A stretch of 64,000 nucleotides of DNA, from assembly GCA_012735245.1 (NCBI GenBank), contig JAAYHU010000027.1, positions 1-64,000 on the forward strand, in the 5' to 3' direction. The translations under genes were made by a program, and so were the position numbers. Within the stretch, counting starts at the first letter, position 1, and each line of letters opens with the position of its first letter. Source of the DNA: Tissierellia bacterium. Its GTDB lineage: Bacteria; Bacillota; Clostridia; Tissierellales; Tissierellaceae. Shown in pieces: positions 27,354 through 36,029 of this stretch. A model generated the notes under the pieces. It was not told the DNA's origin. It was given only the letters and a program-made list of their open reading frames with translations, and did not search any database.

Positions 27354-27521
27354 ATGGCTGAAGAAAGAATTACTGAAGGAGTTAAATGTGTTGTAAATAC
27401 TTGCTCATATTACAAGGAAGGAGACCTTTGCACAGCAGGCAAAATTGAAATAAGACCTAGAAATGCCAAGTCCTCCGATGAAACTGACTGTGCTACCTTT
27501 GAACCAGATAGTTTCAAATAG
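27354..27521 (+). CDS. DUF1540-domain small cysteine protein
   Basis: A 55-codon gene starting at ATG 27354 after AAAGGAGATA. The product reads MAEERITEGVKCVVNTCSYY with further Cys residues in GDLCTAGKIEI and TDCATFEP. The pattern, with four cysteines and an ending close to E-T-D-C-A-T-F, is the DUF1540 family. These are very short proteins common in Clostridia and thought to bind a metal; their function is unknown. The gene lies between two minus-strand genes and has its own terminator. Confidence 0.88.
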   Translation: MAEERITEGVKCVVNTCSYYKEGDLCTAGKIEIRPRNAKSSDETDCATFEPDSFK

Positions 27522-27525
27522 TTTT

Positions 27526-27548
27526 AAAGGCAGGGCTAACCTGCCTTT
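27526..27548. terminator. Terminator after the DUF1540 gene
   Basis: AAAGGCAGG (27526-27534) pairs with CCTGCCTTT (27540-27548) around a 5-base loop. It lies between two converging genes and probably serves both. Confidence 0.75.
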
Positions 27549-27550
27549 CC

Positions 27551-27985
27551 TTATACCTCAGATTTTACTTCTATTTCAATACAGTGTTCTTTCAAATTAT
27601 CAGGCATATCATCCATAGTATAATCCACATTGATGAAAAAATCCGTTCCAAATTTTTCACTAATTTCTGTTAAATCCTTAAGTAATTTTTCTAAATTTTC
27701 AATGGTCAAATCTATTACCTTATATATGCTATCAACATATATTTTTTCCAAATCATAGTCCATACCAATAACTCCACACAAAAAGCCATAGAATGATTCA
27801 ATATTCAATATATTGAATTCCATGGCATTAATCAATCTTACATTATGACTTAGTGAAAAAATATGATTATGGTCTACGTCAATAAAGGCAATATTACCGT
27901 TCCCTTCCTTCATATCCCTATTGGCATTGTCAATTAACCATTTAGTTTTTCCAGAACCCTTTTCGCCTAAAATAAACTTAACCAT
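27551..27985 (-). CDS. P-loop ATP-binding protein, unknown role
   Basis: A 144-residue protein that opens with a nucleotide-binding P-loop (LGEKGSGKTKWLIDNAN, residues about 6-22) and continues with a likely Walker B-type strand (NIAFIDVDHNHI). It is too short for a full AAA or kinase domain. Similar short clostridial proteins carry generic ATP-binding labels. There is no neighbouring partner that suggests a role; it is likely a single gene. Confidence 0.65.
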   Translation of the reverse strand: MVKFILGEKGSGKTKWLIDNANRDMKEGNGNIAFIDVDHNHIFSLSHNVRLINAMEFNILNIESFYGFLCGVIGMDYDLEKIYVDSIYKVIDLTIENLEKLLKDLTEISEKFGTDFFINVDYTMDDMPDNLKEHCIEIEVKSEV

Positions 27986-28050
27986 GGATAACCACCTCTA
28001 CCTTTCTTATATTTATATTTTTATCGGCAAAATTAAGGTATAATTTTACC

Positions 28051-29004
28051 TTATACAAACTTTTTTAAAGCCTTTCCATTTAAATAGTCGAATTTTGCCC
28101 CTTGCTTAGTATTCCTTTTTTCCATTAAGGACACTATTTCATCTCTAATTTTCCACCATGATTCATTCCAGTTAACAAATAATAGGTTCTCCTCAGGAGC
28201 TCTTCCTATTATCCTTTGAACAATGATATTTGGATCAAGATATTCAAGGAAGGTAATGACCCTCTCTATATATTCGTCCTTGGAAATTAAAGATACCTCT
28301 CCCCTTTTATACATTTCGCCTAATACAGTTCCCTCAACTATGTATAATGCATGAAGCTTTATTTCTTCAACTCCTAAGGCGGAAACTATTTTTGCATTTT
28401 CAATTACATCGATTTCATCGTCCCAGGGTAGGTTTAGGATTAAATGTGTACAATTTCTTAAACCATATTTTTTTAATTTTATTGCTGTGTCTATATATTC
28501 TCCTAAGGTATGCCCCCTATTGATTTTGATTAAAGAATGATAATTAACTGATTGTAATCCTATTTCTACAGTAATGGTCATATTATGCTTTTCTTTAATT
28601 AAGGATAAGTATTCTAAGTGTTCATCACTTATACAATCTGGCCTTGTAGAAATTGAAATACCTACTATATCTTCTTCTAAGGTGTCCCTGATGGCAGATT
28701 TAAAATCTTCAATGGGCATATAAGTATTTGTAAAATTCTGGAAATACGCTATAAATTTCTTCGCCTTATACTTTCTCCCAATATATTCCTTGTTTATTTT
28801 TAACTGTTCCCTTATAGATAGGGATGAAGATAGGTTTTCAAAGGAGCCTCCTTCCTCTCCACAGAATATACACCCACCATACCCCAAGCTTCCATCCCTA
28901 TTAGGACAACTTAAGGGCAGGCTAATTGGAAGCTTATATACTTTTTCATTAAACTTTTCTTTCAAATAGTTGGAATAGGTATTATATACTGTTATTTTAT
29001 TCAA
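28051..29004 (-). CDS. Radical SAM protein, YhcC/TIGR01212 family
   Basis: A 317-residue radical SAM enzyme. The cluster-binding cysteines have the unusual wide spacing of this family: Cys33, Cys45 and Cys48 in SCPNRDGSLGYGGCIFCGEE. The rest of the SAM barrel (ISISTRPDCI, TVEIGLQSVN, INRGHT) fits the Elp3/MiaB-like group. The biochemical reaction of the family is not established. The HAD-type gene lies 16 bases downstream, so they may be co-transcribed. Confidence 0.88.
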   Translation of the reverse strand: MNKITVYNTYSNYLKEKFNEKVYKLPISLPLSCPNRDGSLGYGGCIFCGEEGGSFENLSSSLSIREQLKINKEYIGRKYKAKKFIAYFQNFTNTYMPIEDFKSAIRDTLEEDIVGISISTRPDCISDEHLEYLSLIKEKHNMTITVEIGLQSVNYHSLIKINRGHTLGEYIDTAIKLKKYGLRNCTHLILNLPWDDEIDVIENAKIVSALGVEEIKLHALYIVEGTVLGEMYKRGEVSLISKDEYIERVITFLEYLDPNIIVQRIIGRAPEENLLFVNWNESWWKIRDEIVSLMEKRNTKQGAKFDYLNGKALKKFV

Positions 29005-29019
29005 ACTTGTCCTCCTCTC

Positions 29020-29841
29020 CTATATATTTAATACCCCCTTTAATGCAGAAGCAACACCAGAATTATTATTGTCATTTTTTGTAATTATCTTTGCCACTGC
29101 TTTCACACCCTGGCTACCATTTTTCATGGCTATACCAAGACCTGCGTTTTTAACCATCTCTATATCGTTGTTGTCATCCCCTATGGCAATTATCTCCTCA
29201 GGCTTTATATTCAAGCTTTCAGCATACTCCCTTAAGGTTATCCATTTACTACCTAAGGGATTCATAACCTCTACCATGGACTCTACTAAGTGAAGGTTTT
29301 CCATTATATGTATATTATAATTGCTAGGATATTTTGTCCTTATATACTCATAGAAGGGATAGAGGCTTTCCTTAGTGCCAGCATAAACTACTACTAATAT
29401 GTTGTGATTATCGATATCTAAATAGCTCTTTACTTCCCTATATCTATTGGCTTTTTTTACATAATTATCATATTCTCTATTAGCCTCCACCAATATATCT
29501 ATACCTCTTTCATAATCATCTATGTGGACAATTGGATGTAGGCCCCTCTTCATTCCTTCCTTTATAATTAGCTTATAATCCTCATAATTTAGGTATTTTG
29601 CACTTATAACTTCATCATTTAAGGAATTTCGTACAATGTTTCCATTATTGGCAATTATTGTAATATGACCATCTATTTCCTTGGTAAGTTCTTTTGCAGA
29701 CCAGTATCGCCTGCCTGTTGCTATAACTATTTCATAACCTTCCTTAATCAATTTATTTATGACCTTTAAATTCTCCTTAGGTATCCTTTTATTATCATCG
29801 AGCAAAGTCCCATCTAAGTCAATTGCTATTAATTTATACAA
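29020..29841 (-). CDS. HAD-superfamily hydrolase, Cof type
   Basis: A 273-residue cytoplasmic phosphatase of the Cof/YxeH group (HAD class IIB). Motif I is IDLDGTLLDD (nucleophile Asp), motif II is VIATGRR, and motif IV is AIGDDNNDIEMVKNAG. A conserved Lys/Met-rich GIAMKNG follows. Such enzymes dephosphorylate sugar phosphates, flavin mononucleotide or pyridoxal phosphate; the substrate here is unknown. Confidence 0.9.
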   Translation of the reverse strand: MYKLIAIDLDGTLLDDNKRIPKENLKVINKLIKEGYEIVIATGRRYWSAKELTKEIDGHITIIANNGNIVRNSLNDEVISAKYLNYEDYKLIIKEGMKRGLHPIVHIDDYERGIDILVEANREYDNYVKKANRYREVKSYLDIDNHNILVVVYAGTKESLYPFYEYIRTKYPSNYNIHIMENLHLVESMVEVMNPLGSKWITLREYAESLNIKPEEIIAIGDDNNDIEMVKNAGLGIAMKNGSQGVKAVAKIITKNDNNNSGVASALKGVLNI

Positions 29842-29863
29842 CTATCTCCCCCCAATTATTTTA

Positions 29864-29892
29864 AAAGCACCCTGCCAACAGCAAAGTGCTTT
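29864..29892 (-). terminator. Terminator after the DUF1292 gene
   Basis: AAAGCAC (29864-29870) pairs with GTGCTTT (29886-29892) around a 15-base loop, 9 bases after the stop codon of the minus-strand gene. The T-run on the minus strand is short. Confidence 0.5.
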
Positions 29893-29900
29893 AATTGAAG

Positions 29901-30299
29901 CTAATCCTCTAATTCATCATAATTCTCATATTCAACGAAGTCCTCATCATCTAGAAATAATGCATCAAAGGCTTCAGCTACTAAATCAAATTCTTCTTGA
30001 TTGTCAATGGGAATTAATTCAAAATCTTCATCATTTAATTCATTATATCTATATAATAATACTTCTTCCTCTCCTATTGGTTGCAGTGCAATGTATTCAT
30101 CTTCTTCTACTTCAAAAGTACCCAAGATAAAGCATTCCAATTCTGTATCATCCTCTAAGGTCAAAACTATAATGTCTTCATTTAAATCACCAAAGTCTAG
30201 CTCATCAAAGTCATGGTCATGATCATGATCTACTCCGCAACCGCATCCGCCGCAGTATTCATCATTATACTGAAAAGTATCCTTATTCTTTTTATCCAT
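29901..30299 (-). CDS. DUF1292 (YrzB-like) acidic protein
   Basis: A 132-residue very acidic protein. The core (IIVLTLEDDTELECFILGTFEVEEDEYIALQPI, abbreviated here) matches DUF1292/YrzB, a Firmicutes family of unknown function often encoded near the alaS-ruvX region in other genomes. The N-terminus has a CGGCGCGVDHDHDHDFDE stretch, a possible metal-binding Cys/His cluster not typical of the family. It is a single-gene unit here. Confidence 0.85.
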   Translation of the reverse strand: MDKKNKDTFQYNDEYCGGCGCGVDHDHDHDFDELDFGDLNEDIIVLTLEDDTELECFILGTFEVEEDEYIALQPIGEEEVLLYRYNELNDEDFELIPIDNQEEFDLVAEAFDALFLDDEDFVEYENYDELED

Positions 30300-30380
30300 A
30301 TCAATTCTCCTTTATAAAAATTTAATTATATGGTATATGATACACCATTTGGTATGAGAAGTATACATTTTTTTCATTTT

Positions 30381-31835
30381 TTATTTAATTTTTTCTAATA
30401 CTTTTAATAGTAAATTGTAAGTTCTTTCCGTCGAAGAAATACTGAGTTTTTCTCCTGGGGCATGGACCCCATACATATTGGGTCCTAAGGATACCATATC
30501 TATATCATCAAACTTCTCATCAAAAATTCCGCACTCTAAACCTGCATGAATAGCTGAAACATTTATTTCCTCATTATATAATTCCCTATAGGTTTCCTTA
30601 ATAACCTCCCTTATATAGGAATTCTCCTTATACTGCCAGGCTGGGTAGGAAGAAGTCCTTTCAAAGCTGGCTCCAATGATATTTGCTAGTAGTTCTATTT
30701 GCTCAGATATATATTGTCTTAATGTTCCCACTGAGGACCTAATGGCTGATTCTAAAGTTATTTGATTTTCAAAGGTCTTTATCACTCCAAGGTTATTTGA
30801 GCTTTCTACTAAGCCTTCTATGGCCATGCTCATACTTTGAACCCCATTTGGCAAGAGGTTTAAAGCGGTTATCAGTTTATTCTTAGTATTATCAGAAAAT
30901 ACCCTATCTACCTTTTCTGTTATTCTATTTAACTCAATTACTATACCCTTATCTGAGTGGAAAAACTCATTTTTTAATTCTTGCTTTAAAGCAAATAAAA
31001 AGGATTCAACCTTTTCATAATTATCCTTTGGAATCATAATTTTTGCTTTTGCATACCTTGGTATGGCGTTTGCCTTTGAACCGCCTTCAATATGGTATAA
31101 ATCATAATCTAATTCTCTACTTAGCCTGCCTAATATCCTTCCAATGATTTTATTAGAATTTCCCCTTCCCCTGTTTATATCTATACCAGAATGGCCGCCC
31201 TTTAAACCGGAAACGATTAATTCAAAATTTTCACTTTCTTTTGTAATTCCCTTCCACTCTATGGGTATGCTTATTATATTTCTCTCGCCACCTGCACAGC
31301 TAACTAAAATGGTACCTTCCTCTTCTGAATCCAAGTTTATCAATATTCTTCCTTTTAGGTTTTCAGGATCTAATGCCTTTGCACCTGTCATACCTGATTC
31401 TTCATTAGATGTTATCAATGCCTCTAGTGGCGGATGGGGAATGTCCTTTGATTCCAATATGGCTAGTATCATAGCTAGGGCTATTCCATTGTCAGCTCCA
31501 AGAGTCGTTTCCTCTGCTATGATATAATCACCTTCAACATGGAATTTTATTGGATCCTTAGAAAAATCATGATTGGAATTCTGTGTCTTCTCACATACCA
31601 TATCCATATGGCCCTGTAGTATAACGGTAGGGCTGCTTTCATATCCCTTAGTAGCTGGTTTTTTTATAATAATATTTAAGGCTTCATCTTGAATAACCTC
31701 TAAGCCTAAACTTCTTCCTATTTTGGCTAAATAATTGCTTATCTTTTCTTCATGGTGTGAACAACGGGGTATCTTAGTTATTTCTTCAAAATAATACATT
31801 ACCCTTTCAGGCTTAATTCCTTTTAATACTGCCAA
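30381..31835 (-). CDS. pepD: Aminoacyl-histidine dipeptidase (PepD, M20C)
   Basis: A metallopeptidase of family M20 that cleaves dipeptides such as carnosine-like Xaa-His in the cytoplasm. Motifs are LQGHMDMVCEK (metal His/Asp), TTLGADNGIALA (bridging Asp), TSNEESGMTGA (catalytic Glu pair) and HAGLECGIFDEK. I chose TTG 31835 as start because GAGGTGAT at 31840-31847 is perfectly placed, and because the protein then begins MAVLKGIKPERV as family members do. A longer frame to 31883 exists but would start upstream of that site. The product is 484 residues. Confidence 0.92.
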   Translation of the reverse strand: MAVLKGIKPERVMYYFEEITKIPRCSHHEEKISNYLAKIGRSLGLEVIQDEALNIIIKKPATKGYESSPTVILQGHMDMVCEKTQNSNHDFSKDPIKFHVEGDYIIAEETTLGADNGIALAMILAILESKDIPHPPLEALITSNEESGMTGAKALDPENLKGRILINLDSEEEGTILVSCAGGERNIISIPIEWKGITKESENFELIVSGLKGGHSGIDINRGRGNSNKIIGRILGRLSRELDYDLYHIEGGSKANAIPRYAKAKIMIPKDNYEKVESFLFALKQELKNEFFHSDKGIVIELNRITEKVDRVFSDNTKNKLITALNLLPNGVQSMSMAIEGLVESSNNLGVIKTFENQITLESAIRSSVGTLRQYISEQIELLANIIGASFERTSSYPAWQYKENSYIREVIKETYRELYNEEINVSAIHAGLECGIFDEKFDDIDMVSLGPNMYGVHAPGEKLSISSTERTYNLLLKVLEKIK

Positions 31836-31900
31836 AATTATCACCTCTTGTTCTTGATTAATATTCCTTAGAATTATTGCCATGGAAATTAAACCTAATC

Positions 31901-32398
31901 CTAGATATTATCCCAGTTAATATGATTGTTTAAAATATCTACTAGTTGTACAAAGTAATCTTTCTCTAAGTCCGTAAACCTATTCTTTATTGGACTATCT
32001 AAATCTAATACACCATGTACTCTTCCATCCTTAATTATAGGAATTACTAGTTCTGAATTAGAAGCTTCATCACAAGCTATATGTCCAGGAAATTGATGTA
32101 CATCAGGTACTAATTGAACTTCCCTTGTTTTCACAGCAGTACCACAAACTCCTTTTCCTATGGCTATCCTATTGCAGGCAGGCAAGCCTTGAAATGGTCC
32201 TAAAACCAATTCATTATCCCTTAGAAAGTAAAACCCAGCCCAATTTAGGTTTTCCACACAGGCCATTATTATTCCAGTTACATTGGAGATATTGGCCAAT
32301 TCATCCTTTTCAGAACTTAATTGCCCCTTTACAAGAATTAACATGTATTTTAATCTTTCTTCATCAGTCATATCCTTAATCTTATCCAGCTTAAACAT
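31901..32398 (-). CDS. Free methionine-(R)-sulfoxide reductase, GAF domain
   Basis: A 165-residue single GAF-domain protein. All three functional cysteines of the fRMsr family are present: Cys75 (LPACNRI), Cys85 (GKGVCGTA) and Cys109 (IACDEASNSELVIPI). The enzyme reduces free methionine-R-sulfoxide. It complements the peptide-bound activity of MsrA encoded about 3 kb away. A strong AAGAGGTGATG ribosome binding site precedes the ATG. It seems to be its own transcription unit. Confidence 0.9.
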   Translation of the reverse strand: MFKLDKIKDMTDEERLKYMLILVKGQLSSEKDELANISNVTGIIMACVENLNWAGFYFLRDNELVLGPFQGLPACNRIAIGKGVCGTAVKTREVQLVPDVHQFPGHIACDEASNSELVIPIIKDGRVHGVLDLDSPIKNRFTDLEKDYFVQLVDILNNHINWDNI

Positions 32399-32510
32399 TT
32401 CATCACCTCTTTTACACTTAATATATTAACCTAATAGTACCAAATTAACTAATTTGATACAATGGCAACTATTAAATCATAGGTAAAATTTTATAATGAA
32501 AAGCTATTCA

Positions 32511-32550
32511 AATTAATATAACTTTCGTCTTAGCGAAAGCTATATTAATT
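32511..32550 (-). terminator. Long hairpin after nrdG
   Basis: AATTAATATA and CTTTCG (32511-32527, one unpaired A) pair with CGAAAG and TATATTAATT (32534-32550, one unpaired C) around a 6-base loop. It overlaps the nrdG stop codon. The T-run on the minus strand is only three bases. Confidence 0.6.
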
Positions 32551-33012
32551 GCCCAAATATTTCTTTACATCTATTATTCTTTGATTAGTAGAACCTCTAA
32601 ATTTTAAGATTAATGATTTTTTCCTTATATCGAATTTTCCATCGATTAAAATGTCTGTATATATGAGCAGCTCTCTTAGGTTCCTGTCTTTTAATATTTC
32701 TTCGAAGGTATATCCAGTATAGGTTACTACACTTAAACCTAATTCTTTAACCTTTTTAGCTAATATGGCACATTCTTTGACTTGTTCAAAGGGCTCTCCT
32801 CCGCTTAAAGTAATCCCATCTAGGAGAGGATTGGATTTTACCATATGGACAATGGAATCAATATCTATTAGTTTGCCACCGGTAAATGAATGGGTTTCTG
32901 GATTGTGACATCCTATGCAATTATGTTTACATCCTTGGGTAAATACTACCAACCGTATTCCAGGACCGTCTACTATTGATTCTTCTATTATTCCTGCTAC
33001 TCGTAGCTTCAT
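32545..33012 (-). CDS. nrdG: Anaerobic ribonucleotide reductase activating protein
   Basis: A 155-residue radical SAM activase that installs the glycyl radical on NrdD. The cluster motif is Cys28-x3-Cys32-x2-Cys35 (GCKHNCIGCHNP). The conserved substrate region GITLSGGEPFEQ and the C-terminal FRGSTNQRIIDV are intact. The gene follows nrdD by 6 bases, as usual for this pair, and ends at a long hairpin. Confidence 0.95.
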   Translation of the reverse strand: MKLRVAGIIEESIVDGPGIRLVVFTQGCKHNCIGCHNPETHSFTGGKLIDIDSIVHMVKSNPLLDGITLSGGEPFEQVKECAILAKKVKELGLSVVTYTGYTFEEILKDRNLRELLIYTDILIDGKFDIRKKSLILKFRGSTNQRIIDVKKYLGN

Positions 33013-33018
33013 CCCAAC

Positions 33019-35349
33019 CTACCCCTTATGGGAAAATGATAAGTGTTTTATCCTATCTTCTACTTCTGCTTTTTTAGCATCATTAAATCTATCTAGGGTG
33101 CCTACTAAGTATCCTGTAATACGGCGGATCCTTTCAAATCTAATAACCCCTTCTTCCCTACCACATTTAGGACATACATCTCCTATTATTCCCGTATAGC
33201 CACAAACTGGGTCCCTATCTACTGGATGATTTATTGAGCCATAGCCTATTCCAAACTCCTTCATGGCTCTTACAATTTTTTCGAAGGCTTCAAGATTTTG
33301 TGATGGATCTCCATCTAATTCTATGTAGGTTATGTGTCCAGCATTGGTTAACTCATGGTATGGGGCTTCTAATCTTATTTTGTCAAAGGCTTTTATCTTA
33401 TAATAAACAGGAATGTGAAAGCTATTTGTATAATATTCCCTATCAGTAATACCTTCAATGTTCCCATAGATTTCCCTGTCTATCTTTACAAACCTACCTG
33501 CAGTTCCCTCTGCTGGAGTTGCCAATAGGGTAAAATTCATTTTATATTGTCTGCTTATATCATCTACCTTGTCCCTCATAAATTTGACGATTTCTAGGCC
33601 AAGGGCTTGAGCTTCCTCGCTTTCACCATGATGACTGCCAATTAAGGCCTTTAGACATTCAGCTAACCCAATAAATCCTATGGACAGGGTACCGTGTTTT
33701 AATACTTCCCTAATTTCATCATCCTCAGATAATTTCTCAGAATCTATCCAAATTCCTTGCCCCATAAGAAATGGAAAATTCCTTACCTTTTTTCTTGCCT
33801 GGATTTCAAACCTTTCTATCAACTGTTCTATTACTAAATTCATAGTTTCATCTAGTCGTTTGTAAAAAGCTTCAATATTTCCCCTGTTTTCTAGACCTAA
33901 TCTAGGTAAATTTATGGTAGTAAAGCTTAAATTTCCTCTGCCATATACTATTTCTCTACTAGGGTCATGGACATTACCTATTACCCTAGTTCGACATCCC
34001 ATGTAGGCAACTTCCGTTTCAGGATGGCCTTCTTTATAGTATTTTAGATTAAAGGGTGCATCTATAAAGGAAAAGTTTGGAAATAGCCTCTTGGCACTGA
34101 CCCTGCATGCCAATTTGAACAAATCGTAATTTATGTCGTCTTTATTATAATTAATGCCTTCCTTTACCTTAAAAATTTGTATTGGAAATATGGGGGTTTC
34201 TCCATTACCTAAGCCCCTTTCAGTGGCTAATAATAGGTTTTTTATTACCATCCTTCCCTCAGGTGATGTGTCTGTTCCATAATTTATTGAACTAAAGGGT
34301 ATTTGGGCTCCTGCCCTAGAATGCATGGTATTTAAGTTATGGATCAAGGCTTCCATTGCCTGATAAGTTCTTCTTTCTGTATCCTTAAGGGCATTTTTTT
34401 CAGTAAATTTTTGAATTCTTCCTATTAACCTTTCGTCGTTTATAAGTTCTTTTAAATATTCCTTTTCCTTATCCCTGTATTCTTGGTTGTTATCTATTGT
34501 AGGAACTAGACTATACTCTTCTTCTAAAACCTTAAATATATTGTCTAAGTTTTCCTCTAAATCTATATCCTCTAAGATTAATTCAATCGCTTTCTTTAGA
34601 TTTTCCCTATATAATTTTTTGTAAGTCTTTTTCACACCAATTGCCATTCCATAATCAAAATTTGGTATAGATTGGCCTCCATGTTGGTCATTTTGATTAG
34701 ATTGAATTGCAATACAAGCTAAAGCTGAATATGACATTATATCATTAGGCTCTCTTAAAAAACCATGGCCTGTACTAAATCCACCCTCAAAAAGTTCTAC
34801 TATATCAATTTGACAACAAGTTGTGGTTAAAGTAAGAAAGTCCAAATCATGTATATGAATATCTCCAGCCTTATGTGCCCTTGAATGGGCAGGGTTTAAA
34901 ACAAATAAATCATTGAATTGCTTAGCAGACTCTGAACCATATTTAAGCATGGTTCCCATGGGAGTATCCCCATTAATATTAGCATTTTCCCTTTTTAAAT
35001 CTATTTCCTTAGCCTCTTTAAAGGTCAAATCTTCAAAAACTTTCATGAGCCTAGTATTCATCTCTCTAATTCTGCTTCTTTCTGCCCTATATAATATGTA
35101 TTCCTTAGCAGTCTTGGCATGGCCTGACTCTATTAGGACCTTTTCTACTATGTCTTGAATATCTTCAACTCCTGGTATTGTACCTTGAAATTTTTCATTG
35201 AGAATAAGAGTCACCTTTTCAGCTAGTTCCATGCTAGTATTATAATCTTGACCTCCAACTGCCTGAGCAGCCTTAAATATGGCATTGGAAATTTTTTCAA
35301 TATTAAAAGGAACCTCTCTCCCGTCCCTTTTTTTTATCTTAGTAATCAT
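33019..35349 (-). CDS. nrdD: Anaerobic ribonucleoside-triphosphate reductase
   Basis: A 776-residue class III ribonucleotide reductase, reducing NTPs to dNTPs without oxygen. It has an N-terminal ATP-cone (KKRDGREVPFNIEKI) for dATP control, a glycyl-radical barrel with catalytic residues (DIHDLDFL, TTTCCQIDIV), a zinc-type region (DPVCGYTGIIGDVCPKCG) and the radical Gly746 in RRITGYLVG. One position usually Cys in the zinc site is Asp (DRDPVCGY), a variant I believe occurs in one NrdD subgroup. Two NrdR boxes lie directly upstream. Confidence 0.95.
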   Translation of the reverse strand: MITKIKKRDGREVPFNIEKISNAIFKAAQAVGGQDYNTSMELAEKVTLILNEKFQGTIPGVEDIQDIVEKVLIESGHAKTAKEYILYRAERSRIREMNTRLMKVFEDLTFKEAKEIDLKRENANINGDTPMGTMLKYGSESAKQFNDLFVLNPAHSRAHKAGDIHIHDLDFLTLTTTCCQIDIVELFEGGFSTGHGFLREPNDIMSYSALACIAIQSNQNDQHGGQSIPNFDYGMAIGVKKTYKKLYRENLKKAIELILEDIDLEENLDNIFKVLEEEYSLVPTIDNNQEYRDKEKEYLKELINDERLIGRIQKFTEKNALKDTERRTYQAMEALIHNLNTMHSRAGAQIPFSSINYGTDTSPEGRMVIKNLLLATERGLGNGETPIFPIQIFKVKEGINYNKDDINYDLFKLACRVSAKRLFPNFSFIDAPFNLKYYKEGHPETEVAYMGCRTRVIGNVHDPSREIVYGRGNLSFTTINLPRLGLENRGNIEAFYKRLDETMNLVIEQLIERFEIQARKKVRNFPFLMGQGIWIDSEKLSEDDEIREVLKHGTLSIGFIGLAECLKALIGSHHGESEEAQALGLEIVKFMRDKVDDISRQYKMNFTLLATPAEGTAGRFVKIDREIYGNIEGITDREYYTNSFHIPVYYKIKAFDKIRLEAPYHELTNAGHITYIELDGDPSQNLEAFEKIVRAMKEFGIGYGSINHPVDRDPVCGYTGIIGDVCPKCGREEGVIRFERIRRITGYLVGTLDRFNDAKKAEVEDRIKHLSFSHKG

Positions 35350-35366
35350 TTTGTCACCCCTTTATT

Positions 35367-35413
35367 GCACTATATATAGTTATTATATTGTAACAAAGCT
35401 CTATATATTGTGT
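35367..35413 (-). promoter_or_regulatory. Two NrdR boxes upstream of nrdD
   Basis: GCACTATATATAGTTA at 35367-35382 and, read on the minus strand, ACACAATATATAGAGC at 35413-35398 match the NrdR consensus ACACwATATATwGTGT at 13 and 14 of 16 positions. The boxes begin 31 bp apart, about three helical turns, which is the characteristic NrdR spacing. They lie just upstream of the nrdD start, so dATP/ATP-responsive repression of nrdDG is likely. nrdR is not in the window. Confidence 0.82.
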
Positions 35414-35464
35414 CAATTTATTCAATAATAATTAATTTTTTTTAATATTCACAGCAAAATAATA

Positions 35465-35482
35465 GAATCCCCTTAGGGATTC
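35465..35482 (-). terminator. Terminator after msrA
   Basis: GAATCCC (35465-35471) pairs with GGGATTC (35476-35482) around a 4-base loop, immediately after the msrA stop codon. A T-rich tract follows on the minus strand. Confidence 0.65.
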
Positions 35483-35483
35483 A

Positions 35484-35960
35484 CTATTTGCTTAAATCTA
35501 TATGGCAATAACCTCCGGGATTTTTCTTTAAGTAGTCCTGATGATATTCTTCAGCTCTATAGAAACATTTCAAAGGCATGATTTCTGTTACAATGGGTTT
35601 TGAATATTTTTTCTTCTGCTCTTCCAAGGTCTTGTTGATAACATTTAGGTCTTCTTCATCTACATAATATATACCAGTCCTATATTGGTTTCCTATGTCT
35701 GGCCCTTGCCTATTTAATAAAGTAGGATCTATTATATTCCAAAACTTATTAAGCAGTTCTTCTAAGGAAATTATACTCTCATCAAATTTTACATAGGTAG
35801 TTTCTGCATGACCTGTAATTCCGGTACATACTTCTTCGTAGGTGGGGTTTTCCTTTGTTCCATTGGCGTAACCTACTTCAGTATCCATTACTCCATCTAT
35901 TCTTGACATATACTCTTCTACGCCCCAGAAACATCCTCCAGCAAAATATATCTCTTTCAT
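35484..35960 (-). CDS. msrA: Peptide-methionine (S)-S-oxide reductase
   Basis: A 158-residue MsrA that repairs methionine-S-sulfoxide in proteins. The active site is [12 protein letters not shown], with the catalytic Cys near residue 10 encoded by an ordinary Cys codon, not TGA. The GAEYHQDY-type region appears here as [17 protein letters not shown], with the resolving Cys close to the C-terminus. A good ribosome binding site precedes ATG 35960. The gene is a single unit with a terminator. Confidence 0.94.
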   Translation of the reverse strand: MKEIYFAGGCFWGVEEYMSRIDGVMDTEVGYANGTKENPTYEEVCTGITGHAETTYVKFDESIISLEELLNKFWNIIDPTLLNRQGPDIGNQYRTGIYYVDEEDLNVINKTLEEQKKKYSKPIVTEIMPLKCFYRAEEYHQDYLKKNPGGYCHIDLSK

Positions 35961-36029
35961 TTTATTACCTCCATATATTTTAAGATATAATCTAATTCAA
36001 GGAAATAGTATTATTCTACTAATTGTTGA

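Noticed and set aside
30300-30380. Promoter of the DUF1292 gene
   Set aside because: A TATAAT-like -10 is present but no acceptable -35 lies at the right distance, so no call is made.
31144-31527. Antisense open frame of 127 codons inside pepD
   Set aside because: It lies wholly opposite a well-conserved peptidase gene and has low-complexity hydrophobic content; judged a shadow.
35484-35960. MsrA as selenoprotein
   Set aside because: The active-site residue is an ordinary Cys codon in the GCFWG motif; no TGA is in the frame.
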